Source: a virus. From it: a stretch of DNA of 41,136 bases. Below, in pieces: positions 15,911 through 24,712 of this stretch (position 1 is its first letter; every line of letters starts with the position of its first letter). The notes under the pieces were generated by a model. It was not told the DNA's origin. It did not search any database and saw nothing but the letters and a program-made list of their open reading frames with translations. Made by a program: the position numbers and the translations under genes. Location: IMG/VR virus record IMGVR_UViG_3300031218_000003, positions 1 through 41,136 of that record, one strand, 5' to 3'.

Positions 15911-16939
15911 TTATAATATTTGATTTAATAGTTCGGTTCCTTGCTCTTGATCTATGTCGTCATTATTTTGACAGAATTCGATCCACTCTTCTTTAATCTT
16001 ACTTTGGTCAAATCCTCCAAACTGTTCTGCTTGAGCGAAATCAACATCAACGTCAACGTTTTTATATTCACACTTTACGTTAATTCCAACAGCATCGAAT
16101 TTACTTTTGTCTAAAGAAGTGACCTTTTCTTTACTTCCAGTAAACTTGAATCGAACACTATCTTCAGAATCTTGATACTGCTTTCTCAAATTAGTCAACT
16201 CTTTATTGTCGACTTCATCCAAATCTATTTTGACTGTAACAAACTTTTTGAATTCACTAGGGATCATTTCGTGAGATCCGTCTTCATACAATACAGTGTA
16301 TCCTTTATACTCGTCCTCACCGTAGTTTTTCTGTCTCAATGAGCCTATATAGTAAATGTTGTCTCCTACTTGCTGTGCGTCGTGATAATGACCTATGAAT
16401 ACCTTGAAAAACTTATCGAACTTACTTGTAGAAAGCGATTCTTCTACCTCACTACCGTCATTATTTCGCACACCATTAACTGCAACGTGCGTTAGTAGAA
16501 TATCGTGCTTTCCTTCAGGCTTTGCTAGCTTTAGGTACTGACCATATGTTTGCTTTTCTTCAAAGAAAGGAACTAGATGTAGTGTAAACTTGCCTACCTG
16601 GAACTTTGCATGTGTTCTGACAAGAGTGAATGCTGAATGATCTTCATATACATCTAAATAGCTTTCTACAGAAGTATAGTCTGCTTTGTCGTGATTTCCT
16701 GGAATCGCAACGACATCTATTTGCTCCTCTTCGGCAAAATCTAAAACATCCATCCACGAAAGGAGAACTGCCAAGAATTGTGATTTTCTTGAGGTAAAAA
16801 TGTCTCCTCCAACGTAAATCCTGTCTAATCCTAACTCTTTCGCTTTGCTAATTGCGTCTTTAATCATTTTAGGGACGATGTCTAAGTTTGACACGTCGAT
16901 GTGTGGGTCAGTTATGACCATCAATAACGGTTTGCTCAT
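15911..16939 (-). CDS. SbcD/Mre11-like metallophosphoesterase nuclease (T4 gp47-like)
   Basis: Catalytic nuclease of the SbcCD/Mre11-Rad50 complex. The metallophosphoesterase motifs are all present: ITDPHID (Asp11, His13), YVGGDIFTS (Asp46), IPGNHDKAD (Asn82, His83), LLTHVAVNG (His151) and FIGHYHDAQ (His184, His186). 342 residues matches phage gp47 (339). The C-terminal 100 residues are probably the DNA-binding cap and the helix pair that holds SbcC. It starts directly after the tRNA gene. Confidence 0.93.
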   Translation of the reverse strand: MSKPLLMVITDPHIDVSNLDIVPKMIKDAISKAKELGLDRIYVGGDIFTSRKSQFLAVLLSWMDVLDFAEEEQIDVVAIPGNHDKADYTSVESYLDVYEDHSAFTLVRTHAKFQVGKFTLHLVPFFEEKQTYGQYLKLAKPEGKHDILLTHVAVNGVRNNDGSEVEESLSTSKFDKFFKVFIGHYHDAQQVGDNIYYIGSLRQKNYGEDEYKGYTVLYEDGSHEMIPSEFKKFVTVKIDLDEVDNKELTNLRKQYQDSEDSVRFKFTGSKEKVTSLDKSKFDAVGINVKCEYKNVDVDVDFAQAEQFGGFDQSKIKEEWIEFCQNNDDIDQEQGTELLNQIL

Positions 16940-16956
16940 TTTAACTGTCTTTAATT

Positions 16957-17033
16957 TGGTCTCACGACAGGATTCGAACCTATGACTTGCTCCTTATAAA
17001 AAAGAGCCACTCTACCAACTGAGCTACGTGAGA
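16957..17033 (-). tRNA. tRNA with an enlarged anticodon loop; isotype uncertain (Ile-UAU or Lys-UUU)
   Basis: The minus strand folds as a cloverleaf: acceptor stem TCTCACG/CGTGAGA, D arm GCTC-AGTTGGTA-GAGT, variable AAGTC, T arm ATAGG-TTCGAAT-CCTGT, and CCA following the acceptor. An extra G:C pair extends the acceptor. The anticodon stem GCTCT/GGAGC closes a 9-nt loop, TTTTTATAA, instead of 7 nt. Depending on how two extra T in the six-T run are placed, the anticodon is UAU (Ile), UUU (Lys) or UUA. It lies in a co-transcribed gap between the SSB and SbcD-like genes, so it must be processed from the messenger. Confidence 0.85.
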
Positions 17034-17047
17034 CTTTGGATGAGGAG

Positions 17048-18349
17048 TTATTTTTTAACTCTTCCCTTTAAATTAGCAAGTCTACTACCTGCTTTAGCCT
17101 TTTCTTGCTTAGGTTCTTGTGTAGCAGTCATTGCTTCTTCTGCAGCAATCAATGCTTCTTCTGCAATCAGCGCTTCTTCTTCTTTAACGAACTGACGTAC
17201 TTGATCTACCTTGTACGATGGAAGAACTCGAATGCTCAAACCGCTTTTTTTGATATGAGCTTTTAGTTGAGCCATGTCCATGTCGTCAACGTCATCGCTA
17301 TCTGATTCGAACGGAGCATCGTTATCATCTTCTTCGACATCATCACCCTCATCTTCTTCTAAAGAAAGAAATTCGTTCCCTGGCTTTTCGTTCTCTAATT
17401 CTTCATCGTCCTCTTCTTCAGAATAGTATTCACTAATCTCTTCTGCAGTGTCTAAGAAAGAATCGAACGTGAACACTTCGTATCCACTATCAAATCCCAT
17501 TTGTTGAAGTGTTTTTGCACTTTCTTCGTCAAATGTTTTTAGCCCTTCCATAGCCATCATGAAATCTCTTCTCTTGTACACTTTGCTGTACAGCTTTTCT
17601 AATGGCGTTTGGTCAACAAACTGTTCGAACTCTTTGTCTGTTAAAGGAGTCGATTTGTTTAGGTCAATTGCTGTGGAATATTTCTTTGCAGGATCCTTTT
17701 GATCCTTATCATAAGAAACAAACACTTTACGACCATCATCGATATCTGTGAACGGGTCAACTACAATTGATCCATCCTCATCGTCTTGTCCTGCGGCGAT
17801 TTCATTTAGACGATTCTTTACTGTAGTTGGAAGTTCTACTCTTCCGAAATCTCCATTAAGATTTCCGTAAACAATCCATCTACTTTGAGACTTGATTCCA
17901 GGATTCCACGTACCTCCAGCCTTCCAGCCTTCAATAGGTCTAAGGAACTTTTTACGAGTATCATCGTCTTGAATCTCATCATAAGCTCGCTTGTATACGA
18001 AATTGATATACTCGTCAATGATGTCTTTTTGAGTTGCTCCGTGAACTCGTGAATTGAAGATAGGTTTCTTTCCTACTTTAGGATTTCCCTTATCATCCTT
18101 GATTACATTACCGTCCTTGTCTGTGTAGGTAACTTTCAAGAAATGTACCGTTTTTGGATACGCCCATGACTTTGTGTCTGGATGTTTTGGAAAGATTCGT
18201 AGCTTGTTTTTACTACCATCTCTCTTTAGTTCTAGTACTTTTGCTCTATCACCAGAGCCTTTTCCAGTTAAAGAATCTACTGTTTTAGATTGCTGCTCTA
18301 GAGCATCTACTCTTGTTGCTTTGAACGCACTTCTGTCAAACTTTGCCAT
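17048..18349 (-). CDS. gp32-like single-stranded DNA-binding protein
   Basis: Probably coats single-stranded DNA during replication and recombination. The N-terminal 230 residues have the OB-fold-like composition of gp32-type phage SSBs, with many aromatic and basic residues: KLRIFPKHPDTKSWAYPKTV, then GWKAGGTWNPGIKSQSRWIVYG. The region at about 290-350 is extremely acidic (EEEDDEELENE, DEGDDVEEDDND), like the acidic partner-binding tail of SSBs. After it comes a SAP-like segment, MDMAQLKAHIKKSGLSIRV. The next 25 residues hold a glutamate/alanine repeat (EEALIAEEALIAAEEA) coded by imperfect tandem DNA repeats, then a basic end. The zinc ligands of T4 gp32 are not seen. Its position before SbcD, RecA and SbcC supports the role. 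Confidence 0.7.
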   Translation of the reverse strand: MAKFDRSAFKATRVDALEQQSKTVDSLTGKGSGDRAKVLELKRDGSKNKLRIFPKHPDTKSWAYPKTVHFLKVTYTDKDGNVIKDDKGNPKVGKKPIFNSRVHGATQKDIIDEYINFVYKRAYDEIQDDDTRKKFLRPIEGWKAGGTWNPGIKSQSRWIVYGNLNGDFGRVELPTTVKNRLNEIAAGQDDEDGSIVVDPFTDIDDGRKVFVSYDKDQKDPAKKYSTAIDLNKSTPLTDKEFEQFVDQTPLEKLYSKVYKRRDFMMAMEGLKTFDEESAKTLQQMGFDSGYEVFTFDSFLDTAEEISEYYSEEEDDEELENEKPGNEFLSLEEDEGDDVEEDDNDAPFESDSDDVDDMDMAQLKAHIKKSGLSIRVLPSYKVDQVRQFVKEEEALIAEEALIAAEEAMTATQEPKQEKAKAGSRLANLKGRVKK

Positions 18350-18407
18350 TTTTACTTAATGTTTATAATTATTATTGCGACCTTGTTAGATCTATTTTTG
18401 ATGTGTA

Positions 18408-18437
18408 GAACATAATACTTTTATATCTCACACACAA
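18408..18437 (-). promoter_or_regulatory. Probable promoter of the SSB gene, divergent member of the dyad family
   Basis: On the minus strand TTG, 20 nt, TATGTTC, with GAGATA in the same register 9 nt upstream of TATG. It lies in the 94-nt gap before the gp32-like gene. The -7 differs from the TATCTTT of the other sites, so timing or strength may differ. Confidence 0.45.
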
Positions 18438-18443
18438 CGATAT

Positions 18444-18995
18444 TTACTTAATTAACTTCTCTCTAGCCTTGATTAGAATTCCATTATACTTTCCTTCAAC
18501 TAATGATTTTTCAAAATCTTCTGGAGCAAATCCCATATTGTCGCTAATACGATTCAGCTTCATTTCTTTTGACTTCACTGCCCAGTATAGTGCATCCATA
18601 TATTCGGCCTCTTTTTTTAGTCTTAGCAGTTTTTTGTGCCTCAACTGAACTCCTTCGTCCATCAAAACCTCTTCTTCAATTTCAGGATTGCTTTTCGGCT
18701 TCTTACTATCCTTTCCAGCGCTACTAATTACTGTTTTAAACGTTCTTCTTAATCTATGAGCAGTTTGAGCCTTATAGATTTCAAATCCCATTTTTTGAGA
18801 AGAATGTGCATTTTCTGCTTCCGCCTTCCATATTCCTACACGATTCATCAACGCAGGGATTGTTACAATCTCTGCGTATAGATTCGTCCAATCGATTGTA
18901 GTTAATTGATCGATGTCTATATCGTCCTCAAACTCTTCGAAATGAAGATTGATTATTTTGTCCTTAAACGATATCTGTAGTGTTTCTGATGCCAT
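18444..18995 (-). CDS. Hypothetical protein; candidate UvsY-like recombination mediator
   Basis: No family is certain. It has 183 residues: a beta start (LQISFKDKIINLHFEEFEDD), a helix around IPALMNRVGIWKAEAENAHS, and a C-terminal helix AEYMDALYWAVKSKEMKLNR with ISDN after it. T4 UvsY has a similar layout: a central helix with conserved Trp/Lys, then a helix in which aromatic residues precede D-A-x-K-S-R and an I-x-D-M end. It lies directly upstream of the SSB gene in the transcript, near RecA and SbcCD, where a mediator that loads RecA onto SSB-coated DNA would fit. Without a profile search this remains inference. Confidence 0.5.
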   Translation of the reverse strand: MASETLQISFKDKIINLHFEEFEDDIDIDQLTTIDWTNLYAEIVTIPALMNRVGIWKAEAENAHSSQKMGFEIYKAQTAHRLRRTFKTVISSAGKDSKKPKSNPEIEEEVLMDEGVQLRHKKLLRLKKEAEYMDALYWAVKSKEMKLNRISDNMGFAPEDFEKSLVEGKYNGILIKAREKLIK

Positions 18996-19930
18996 TACGA
19001 AGTAGCTCTTTTCATTAAGGTTATACAGAAGCTACGGTGAATGTCTTCTCCATGTAACTCTTTTAATTTTTTCATTACAGTTCCAGAAGTGTATTTTTCA
19101 CCTTTTTTCTCTAAGTCCTTGACGATTTGAATTACTCGACTACTTTTAGACCCTTTTTTTGGCGTAGTGATTGAAGGTCTGTCTTGTTTTTGCTCAGGCT
19201 TGTCTTGTTTAGACAACTCTATTTTAGCAGACTCTAAATCATCAAATCCATAAGTAGACTTGAACTCAGAGTTTGATAATTTAGTGATTTCTGGCAAATC
19301 CTCTAAAAATCCATCCTCCTCTTCAGTGAGATAACCAAATCGTTGCATGGTCTCTTTGTAAATTTTAGAGTAAGCGTTGGTGGCTGCTTTAACGTTTTTT
19401 AGCGTTTTGTGCTCCTTTTCTTTTTCAACAGGCTCTTCAGATTCAGAAGCCTCTTCAGATTCAGAAGTCTTTTCTGGCATATTCTCATCGACCTCAGGTT
19501 CTTCAAGTGTAGGTACGTCTGAAATATCATCGTCTAAGATTTTCGGAGCTACGTAATTCTTGTCTGTGAATTCAGAATACTTCATTTGCTTATATTCTGA
19601 ATTAAAATCTTCAAGCATTTCATACGCCTTCTCTCCATCACCATCAATTAATACAATGCATTCGTCGAACTCATCAGTTTCGGGCTGAAACTTTGCTTTG
19701 AATTCTTTTCCGTCTTTCTTATAAATCAAATCTGGACGAACATTCTTGTTTGCTGATACTTCAGCCAACGCCCTTTCTCTGTTCTCAATGATTGAATCAA
19801 TAAGCTCTTGCTTTTCTAACTTTGAAATTCCTTTGGTTATTCCAAAGGCTCTCTGAAGAATAGTTCTTAGTCTGGACTCCTCTTTTTTCTCTAAGAATTC
19901 TTGTGTGTACTTTACTAATAAATCTGACAT
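18995..19930 (-). CDS. Acidic hypothetical protein (311 aa)
   Basis: Not recognised. Three regions can be seen: a helical N-terminus (about 1-60), a small beta domain (about 65-120), and an acidic linker with SESEEASESEEPVEKEKE (about 150-168). The C-terminal segment (about 255-311) could be a winged helix: SRVIQIVKDLEKKGEKYTSG, TVMKKLKELHGEDIHRSF. A TTG 9 nt upstream is open, but the ATG is preferred. It is the first gene after the dyad promoter at 19972-20002 and is coupled by TAATG to the possible UvsY-like gene, so it probably belongs to the recombination/replication unit. Confidence 0.65.
   Translation of the reverse strand: MSDLLVKYTQEFLEKKEESRLRTILQRAFGITKGISKLEKQELIDSIIENRERALAEVSANKNVRPDLIYKKDGKEFKAKFQPETDEFDECIVLIDGDGEKAYEMLEDFNSEYKQMKYSEFTDKNYVAPKILDDDISDVPTLEEPEVDENMPEKTSESEEASESEEPVEKEKEHKTLKNVKAATNAYSKIYKETMQRFGYLTEEEDGFLEDLPEITKLSNSEFKSTYGFDDLESAKIELSKQDKPEQKQDRPSITTPKKGSKSSRVIQIVKDLEKKGEKYTSGTVMKKLKELHGEDIHRSFCITLMKRATS
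19432..19467. repeat. 18-bp in-frame tandem repeat in the acidic linker
   Basis: Two 18-bp units with one difference code for the repeated serine/glutamate hexapeptide SESEEA/P in the acidic protein. This is typical slippage in a flexible linker. Confidence 0.8.
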
Positions 19931-19971
19931 AATTTCCAATGTTTAGTTTTTACAATTTGTTTTCTAGACCA

Positions 19972-20002
19972 TAAAGATACCTAACCATTATCTCTAGAGC
20001 AA
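19972..20002 (-). promoter_or_regulatory. Bacteroidota-type promoter with dyad, driving the recombination unit
   Basis: TTG, 20 nt, TATCTTTA on the minus strand, with AGAGATA 9 nt upstream of TATCTTT. The 9-nt centre (ATGGTTAGG) is nearly the same as that of the rIIA promoter (ACGGTTAGG). It lies in the 79-nt gap between the polymerase stop and the acidic-protein gene. Confidence 0.75.
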
Positions 20003-20009
20003 CTGTTTT

Positions 20010-23000
20010 TTAAAATATTTCGTACGTAGGTCCATTAATTCTATCGGACAGTACAATCTCATTGCCTTTGACGTAGTCATTGTATTCCATCACTCCTCTA
20101 AAAACACATAATTTGTTTTTGTCTTGTTCAATAAACTCTTTAAGGCCGTCAAATCTAACATCGAATTGGTCGTCATTAGGATTAAGTTGTTGTGGCCACA
20201 CTCTGACTTGCATTTGATATTGGTCTTGCATCAATCGTATTACAGCATATTCTGTTTTATCCTTTTTAGTCTTTCTAATTACAGCCTCAACTACCGTACC
20301 TGCTATCATAACGTTTTGCTTGACTTTACGCTCTAAAGGTTTCGACACCTCTTCACTACTAACGTATTCACTGGTGTAATTGGCAAACTGAGTTTGTCTA
20401 AACAGTTTGATGTAATCTAAATTTGATAATTTACTCACCTCTGCTTGTCTAATAGACCAATAATGATCCACTGCTCGATTGTCCTTATACTCTTTAGGCA
20501 ATTCCTCTTTTCTCAACTCATAGTATTCTTGGAGAATTTGTAGCCTATCACTAGACTGTCGAACTGAGTACATTTCATCAAAACATCCTGCTAAAATTAA
20601 GTGCTCTACAGTTCTTTTATTCACTGCTCTACTAGGAACCCTTTCGTTGAACTCTTCAATTGAAAAGAACTTTCCGTCCTTATCTCTACCTTCAATGATT
20701 GCACTTGCTGCAGCCTCTCCTACGTATTTAATTTGAGAAAGGTTCCAGTAGATTTTATATTGTTCTGGATCTGAATGAAATTCTAAGTGAGATTTGTTTA
20801 TGTCTGGAGCGACAATTCCTATATGTCCCATTCTTTTAATTTCTGCAACAAAGTCTTGAATCTTTTCATTCTTTGCATATTGAAAAGCTACTGTCCAGAA
20901 TTCCAATGGATAGTGATACTTTAACCAGTTACAGTAATATCCTATCACACTATACGCTGCTGCGTGAGATTTGTTGAATCCATAACCAGCAAACACTTCC
21001 ATCTTGTTCCAAATCTTTTCCGCCTCAAGCTTGTCACATCCTTTATTGACTGCTCCTTTAACAAATTGAACTTTGTACGAGTCCATTTTATCCTTGATCT
21101 TTTTACCCATTGCTTTTCTAACACCATCAGCTTCAGCTAAGCTAAAGTCTCCTAATGTCTGAGCGGCTTTCATAATCTGTTCTTGATAGATGTACAATCC
21201 ATAAGTTTCTGAAGTCACTGATTGTAGAAGATAATCGTGCGTCACCTCTTTTTCGCCTTTTTTAAGTTTAACAAAGTCCGTGTGTGCGTTGGATGCCATA
21301 GCTCCTGGACGATAAAGTGCAATACATGCAATTAATTCATCGATATTTTCTGGATGAACGTCCTTCAAGTAAATCGTCAATCCACTCGATCCGAAGTGAA
21401 ATACGTCTTGATTTAATCCTTTCTGAAACAGACGATACACGTTTTCATCATCGAGTGGAATCTCTTCCATATCTAATTGTATACCCTCTCTTTCCTTGAC
21501 TAAATCAAATATCGAACCAATCTTAGCCATCTGTTTGGTTGATAGAATGTCTTCTTTTAAAAATCCCGCATCGGCCATCACGTCTCCTTCCCACTCACTA
21601 ATCAAAGTTCCGTCAGAATCTTTTCTTACTGGAATTTGGTCGTAGATGTTTAACGAATTCCCCTCCTCGTCAGTGATTTTTGGAACTATAATAGTTGCAC
21701 ATGCATGTACTGAAGCTGATTTGATTGAGTTTAGTGCAATCCTAGCATCGTTTACGATTCTAGGATTGTCAATAACAAACTGCTTGAGCAAAGGCTCAGA
21801 AGCTGCGTCTTTAAATAAAGGTTCCCAAGTTCCGTTGTCTTGACTAATCAATTTCGTCACAAAGTTCATGTTATACTTGTCTCCTTGAACTCCGTAAGCT
21901 CTTGCAAGTTCTTTCAATACACCTCTCATCTGAAGAGTACCATACGTTCCTACTCTACAAACATAATCTTCACCGTACCTTTTTTTCATGTATTCAATCA
22001 CCTCATCTCTTCTGTCTGAAGCAAAGTCAATATCAATATCTGGAAGCTCTGATTGTATACGTGATTCATTGAGAAAGCGTTCAAAAATCAAGTCATATCT
22101 TAGAGGATTTATCTTTACGATTCCCAACAAATATGATATCAAACATCCCGCTGCAGACCCTCTTCCAGGTCCTGTCTGAATGTTTTGCGTTTTACACCAA
22201 TTTACAATGTCCCACAAAATTAAAAAATAATCAATAAAGCCACCTTTAACTATTACTGCACGCTCTGAATCTACTCTCTCCCACAGTTCGTTTTCAAAAG
22301 AATCTCCATTAGGACCCGATAGTTCTTTTTCAAACTTTCTCCTCATTCCATCAGCAATTAAATCGTCAAAGAAGTCTGAGGTCTCTCCATTATATTCGCT
22401 TTGCTCAGCCTCAGTCATTTCATACTTTGGTAAGAACAATTCTTTGGTGTTTATGTTAAATTTGCAATTTTCAATTACCCAATCTAGTGATTCAAAGGAA
22501 TCAATATATACGTCCTCTAACCTTCCGTCTTCAATTCTAAATAGCGGTTCTAATTCAACGAACTGCTCAGAAAGGCTTCTAAAATAGTGATTGGTTGTTG
22601 AGTGATTAAATTGAACTTTTCCTTGCTTATTTAATACAGTACGAATATGAGTGTCGTCTTTGTCGATACAATATGCGTCGCTAATTAGTATCGGATCTAC
22701 AATGCTTCGAAAATTGTCTAAATAGTTTTTGATTGAAGAGAGGATCTCTTTGTCTTTAACGTTTCCTGCATATTCATTAGTTGTGATTTGAAACATTGTC
22801 TTGTCGAAAGCTCTTTTATATGACGTAAGCATTAGCTTTGTTGCGTGCATTCCAGGAGAGATGCAACATAAAAGTCCTTCGCCATATTCAAGTAATTGCT
22901 TTTCGAACGCAAATCCTTCCTGATCGACATTTACTAGCTTGTTGATTCTCAAAAGATTTCTCCATCCTTTTGTATTGATACAATACAGTCTTAAATCAAA

Positions 23001-23558
23001 ATGCTCTCCTTTACCATTCTCCACTTCGACTGTGTATCCTATAATTGGTTGAAGCTTGTTCTTAACACACGCCATTTGAAACGGAAGAGTTCCTGCTAGA
23101 GTGTTCTTTTCACAAATTCCTAATGCTTTGAATTTTAGGAATTTTGCTTTATCACACCAATCTTGATAGTCTCTACTTCCGTTCATCATCTCATATCTTC
23201 CATGAACTCCTAGAAATGCTCTTCCAAAATCTGGAATCAACGAATCGTCATGACCTCCAACATTTTTAAGTAAAACCATTTGTGCATTTGCGATGTGAGA
23301 TATTGGTGTGTAGTAATGGTTACCTCCAAATTCATAAATCACGTGATCTACTTTATTGTCAATGATGTACTCAATCACTTGCTGGCCTATGTTCAGAGTG
23401 AACATTTTCCCTTGCACATCTATTGTGTTGCCAAATTCTCTTGGAATGAACTCTATTAGAGATCCCAGTCCTTTTACATGAACTCTACCGAATCCCAATT
23501 CTGCATAGTTTACTGAATTTTCTTTCAGCCATTGTTTTAGACTATCTGTAATTCCCAT
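20010..23558 (-). CDS. dnaE: C-family DNA polymerase (DnaE, Pol III alpha-like)
   Basis: Replicative polymerase of 1182 residues. After a unique N-terminal extension (1-113) comes a PHP-like domain from FLGVHGRYEMMNG (115-127) to LQPIIGYTVEVE (169-180). The palm has GPGRGSAAGCLISYLLGI (463-480), ELPDIDIDFASDRRDEV (504-520; Asp507 and Asp509) and GFLKEDILSTKQM (665-677; Asp670), the three catalytic aspartates. The fingers have YRPGAMASNAHTDF, IYQEQIMKAAQTLGDFSLAE and VFAGYGFNKSHAAAYSVIGY. An HhH-like stretch and an OB fold (VMIAGTVVEAVIRKTKKDKT) end the protein. The PHP metal site is degraded (GICEKNT where TDHGN is expected), so proofreading must come from elsewhere, perhaps the DnaQ-like protein at 36357-37019. 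It overlaps the 211-aa gene upstream by 17 nt. Confidence 0.97.
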   Translation of the reverse strand: MGITDSLKQWLKENSVNYAELGFGRVHVKGLGSLIEFIPREFGNTIDVQGKMFTLNIGQQVIEYIIDNKVDHVIYEFGGNHYYTPISHIANAQMVLLKNVGGHDDSLIPDFGRAFLGVHGRYEMMNGSRDYQDWCDKAKFLKFKALGICEKNTLAGTLPFQMACVKNKLQPIIGYTVEVENGKGEHFDLRLYCINTKGWRNLLRINKLVNVDQEGFAFEKQLLEYGEGLLCCISPGMHATKLMLTSYKRAFDKTMFQITTNEYAGNVKDKEILSSIKNYLDNFRSIVDPILISDAYCIDKDDTHIRTVLNKQGKVQFNHSTTNHYFRSLSEQFVELEPLFRIEDGRLEDVYIDSFESLDWVIENCKFNINTKELFLPKYEMTEAEQSEYNGETSDFFDDLIADGMRRKFEKELSGPNGDSFENELWERVDSERAVIVKGGFIDYFLILWDIVNWCKTQNIQTGPGRGSAAGCLISYLLGIVKINPLRYDLIFERFLNESRIQSELPDIDIDFASDRRDEVIEYMKKRYGEDYVCRVGTYGTLQMRGVLKELARAYGVQGDKYNMNFVTKLISQDNGTWEPLFKDAASEPLLKQFVIDNPRIVNDARIALNSIKSASVHACATIIVPKITDEEGNSLNIYDQIPVRKDSDGTLISEWEGDVMADAGFLKEDILSTKQMAKIGSIFDLVKEREGIQLDMEEIPLDDENVYRLFQKGLNQDVFHFGSSGLTIYLKDVHPENIDELIACIALYRPGAMASNAHTDFVKLKKGEKEVTHDYLLQSVTSETYGLYIYQEQIMKAAQTLGDFSLAEADGVRKAMGKKIKDKMDSYKVQFVKGAVNKGCDKLEAEKIWNKMEVFAGYGFNKSHAAAYSVIGYYCNWLKYHYPLEFWTVAFQYAKNEKIQDFVAEIKRMGHIGIVAPDINKSHLEFHSDPEQYKIYWNLSQIKYVGEAAASAIIEGRDKDGKFFSIEEFNERVPSRAVNKRTVEHLILAGCFDEMYSVRQSSDRLQILQEYYELRKEELPKEYKDNRAVDHYWSIRQAEVSKLSNLDYIKLFRQTQFANYTSEYVSSEEVSKPLERKVKQNVMIAGTVVEAVIRKTKKDKTEYAVIRLMQDQYQMQVRVWPQQLNPNDDQFDVRFDGLKEFIEQDKNKLCVFRGVMEYNDYVKGNEIVLSDRINGPTYEIF

Positions 23559-24177
23559 GTGTAATTATTTCACGATTAGTTAGTAGATCCATTAGTTCGG
23601 TAGTTGTTAAGTACCTAGCTTCTAGCCTGCTATATTTATTTCTTAGAGTTTTGAATGTCCACTTTTTATCCTCTAAATAGCTTTGAGGAATCAAGCTATT
23701 TCTATCTTCAAGGTTTTTAATTCTTGGAAAAACTACTGCTCCACTAAGTTCGTTAGGCATTCCCTCTATCGACCTTATCTGTTCAAAAGAAAATACTACA
23801 TTCACTTGATCGATAAACACAATTCCGTGCTGTTTAAATTCATAATGCAAGTCTGCATGAATGTCCACTATAACTTCTGCTACTTTTTTTAGTAAGCGTT
23901 TGTCAGTTTCTCTTTGAAGAGGAATCATTCTCGGACCAACTCTTTTGTAGAGCTCTTCTTTGTTTAATTCCTTAGATATGTTTTTGTTAATTAGCTGCTC
24001 AATTGGTATTTCGCTATAAATAGAACATAGCTCCAACAACATTTCTATGTCGTCGTCTACAATTAAATCTTCAGCATTGTTTATTTTAAGAAAAGCCATC
24101 AATTCAGCGCGAACTTCTTTGATTGTATTAGGCCTTCTTCCAACTAAAGCCTCCACTGCATTAATTACTACCTTCAT
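23542..24177 (-). CDS. Hypothetical protein (211 aa) coupled to the polymerase
   Basis: Not recognised. It is mostly helical, with an acidic middle (LIVDDDIEMLLELCSIYSEI) and a basic C-terminus (WTFKTLRNKYSRLEARYL). It overlaps the DNA polymerase gene by 17 nt and the HTH gene by 17 nt, so all three are translated together. It might be a polymerase accessory or loading factor; that is inference from position alone. Confidence 0.65.
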   Translation of the reverse strand: MKVVINAVEALVGRRPNTIKEVRAELMAFLKINNAEDLIVDDDIEMLLELCSIYSEIPIEQLINKNISKELNKEELYKRVGPRMIPLQRETDKRLLKKVAEVIVDIHADLHYEFKQHGIVFIDQVNVVFSFEQIRSIEGMPNELSGAVVFPRIKNLEDRNSLIPQSYLEDKKWTFKTLRNKYSRLEARYLTTTELMDLLTNREIITHGNYR

Positions 24178-24664
24178 TCTTTATTTGTTTGACTAGCCTC
24201 GCTACATAGCTAGCATTTGTACATAACTCTTCAGCAATTTTACTTGAAGAAGTTGTTCCCTGATCTAAGAGCTGTCTGACTTGATCTTTTCGCGTCAATT
24301 TAGATCCACTAGCTTTGGGTTGAGCCTTTGAGGTTTTGGCCTTAGTGGATTTCTTAGGAATTGGAGTTTTGTTGTCTACAATATACGATCTCAGTGCATC
24401 GTAATACTGTTTCGCAGTTAAAGGTGCTTGCTTATTCATTTCAGATGAATACTTATCACTGAACTGAGACTTAGACTTGTGTACTGCATCGTAAATCACC
24501 TGTTTGGTAACTGACATCGATTTTACGATCTCAGTGTCTTCTCCAATTAAAATTGTGTGTGCTCCTTTAGATCCTTCTTCCCCTACGTCGAAGAATCCAA
24601 TAACGTTTCCTTCGTCAGTTATCATGTAGCTGTTTTGTGAAATTGATTTACTTATTGTTTCCAT
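24161..24664 (-). CDS. Protein with C-terminal helix-turn-helix (167 aa)
   Basis: Residues 1-90 form an unrecognised domain. A lysine/alanine/proline-rich linker (KKSTKAKTSKAQPKASGSK) follows. The C-terminal 42 residues, RKDQVRQLLDQGTTSSSKIA then EELCTNASYVARLVKQIKNE, read as a helix-turn-helix of the MarR/sigma-region-4 kind. A linker plus HTH suggests a DNA-binding regulator or replication factor. It starts just after the dyad promoter at 24681-24710 and heads the polymerase unit. It is a second candidate for binding the dyad. Confidence 0.65.
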   Translation of the reverse strand: METISKSISQNSYMITDEGNVIGFFDVGEEGSKGAHTILIGEDTEIVKSMSVTKQVIYDAVHKSKSQFSDKYSSEMNKQAPLTAKQYYDALRSYIVDNKTPIPKKSTKAKTSKAQPKASGSKLTRKDQVRQLLDQGTTSSSKIAEELCTNASYVARLVKQIKNEGSN

Positions 24665-24680
24665 TCTTTTAGATTTTACC

Positions 24681-24710
24681 TAAAGATACTAAAAAGTTAT
24701 CTTTAATCAT
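24681..24710 (-). promoter_or_regulatory. Promoter-like dyad site before the polymerase unit
   Basis: AAAGATA, 9 nt, TATCTTTA on the minus strand, so the dyad is perfect. The -33 region has no TTG at 20 nt (ATG at 19 nt is the nearest), so the dyad may matter more than the -33 element. It lies in the 48-nt gap before the HTH gene. Confidence 0.55.
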
Positions 24711-24712
24711 AT

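Noticed and set aside
16957-17033. Ochre suppressor tRNA with recoding of TAA
   Set aside because: Anticodon UUA arises in only one of three foldings, and the genes in the window end normally at TAA, TAG and TGA without in-frame stops in conserved domains.
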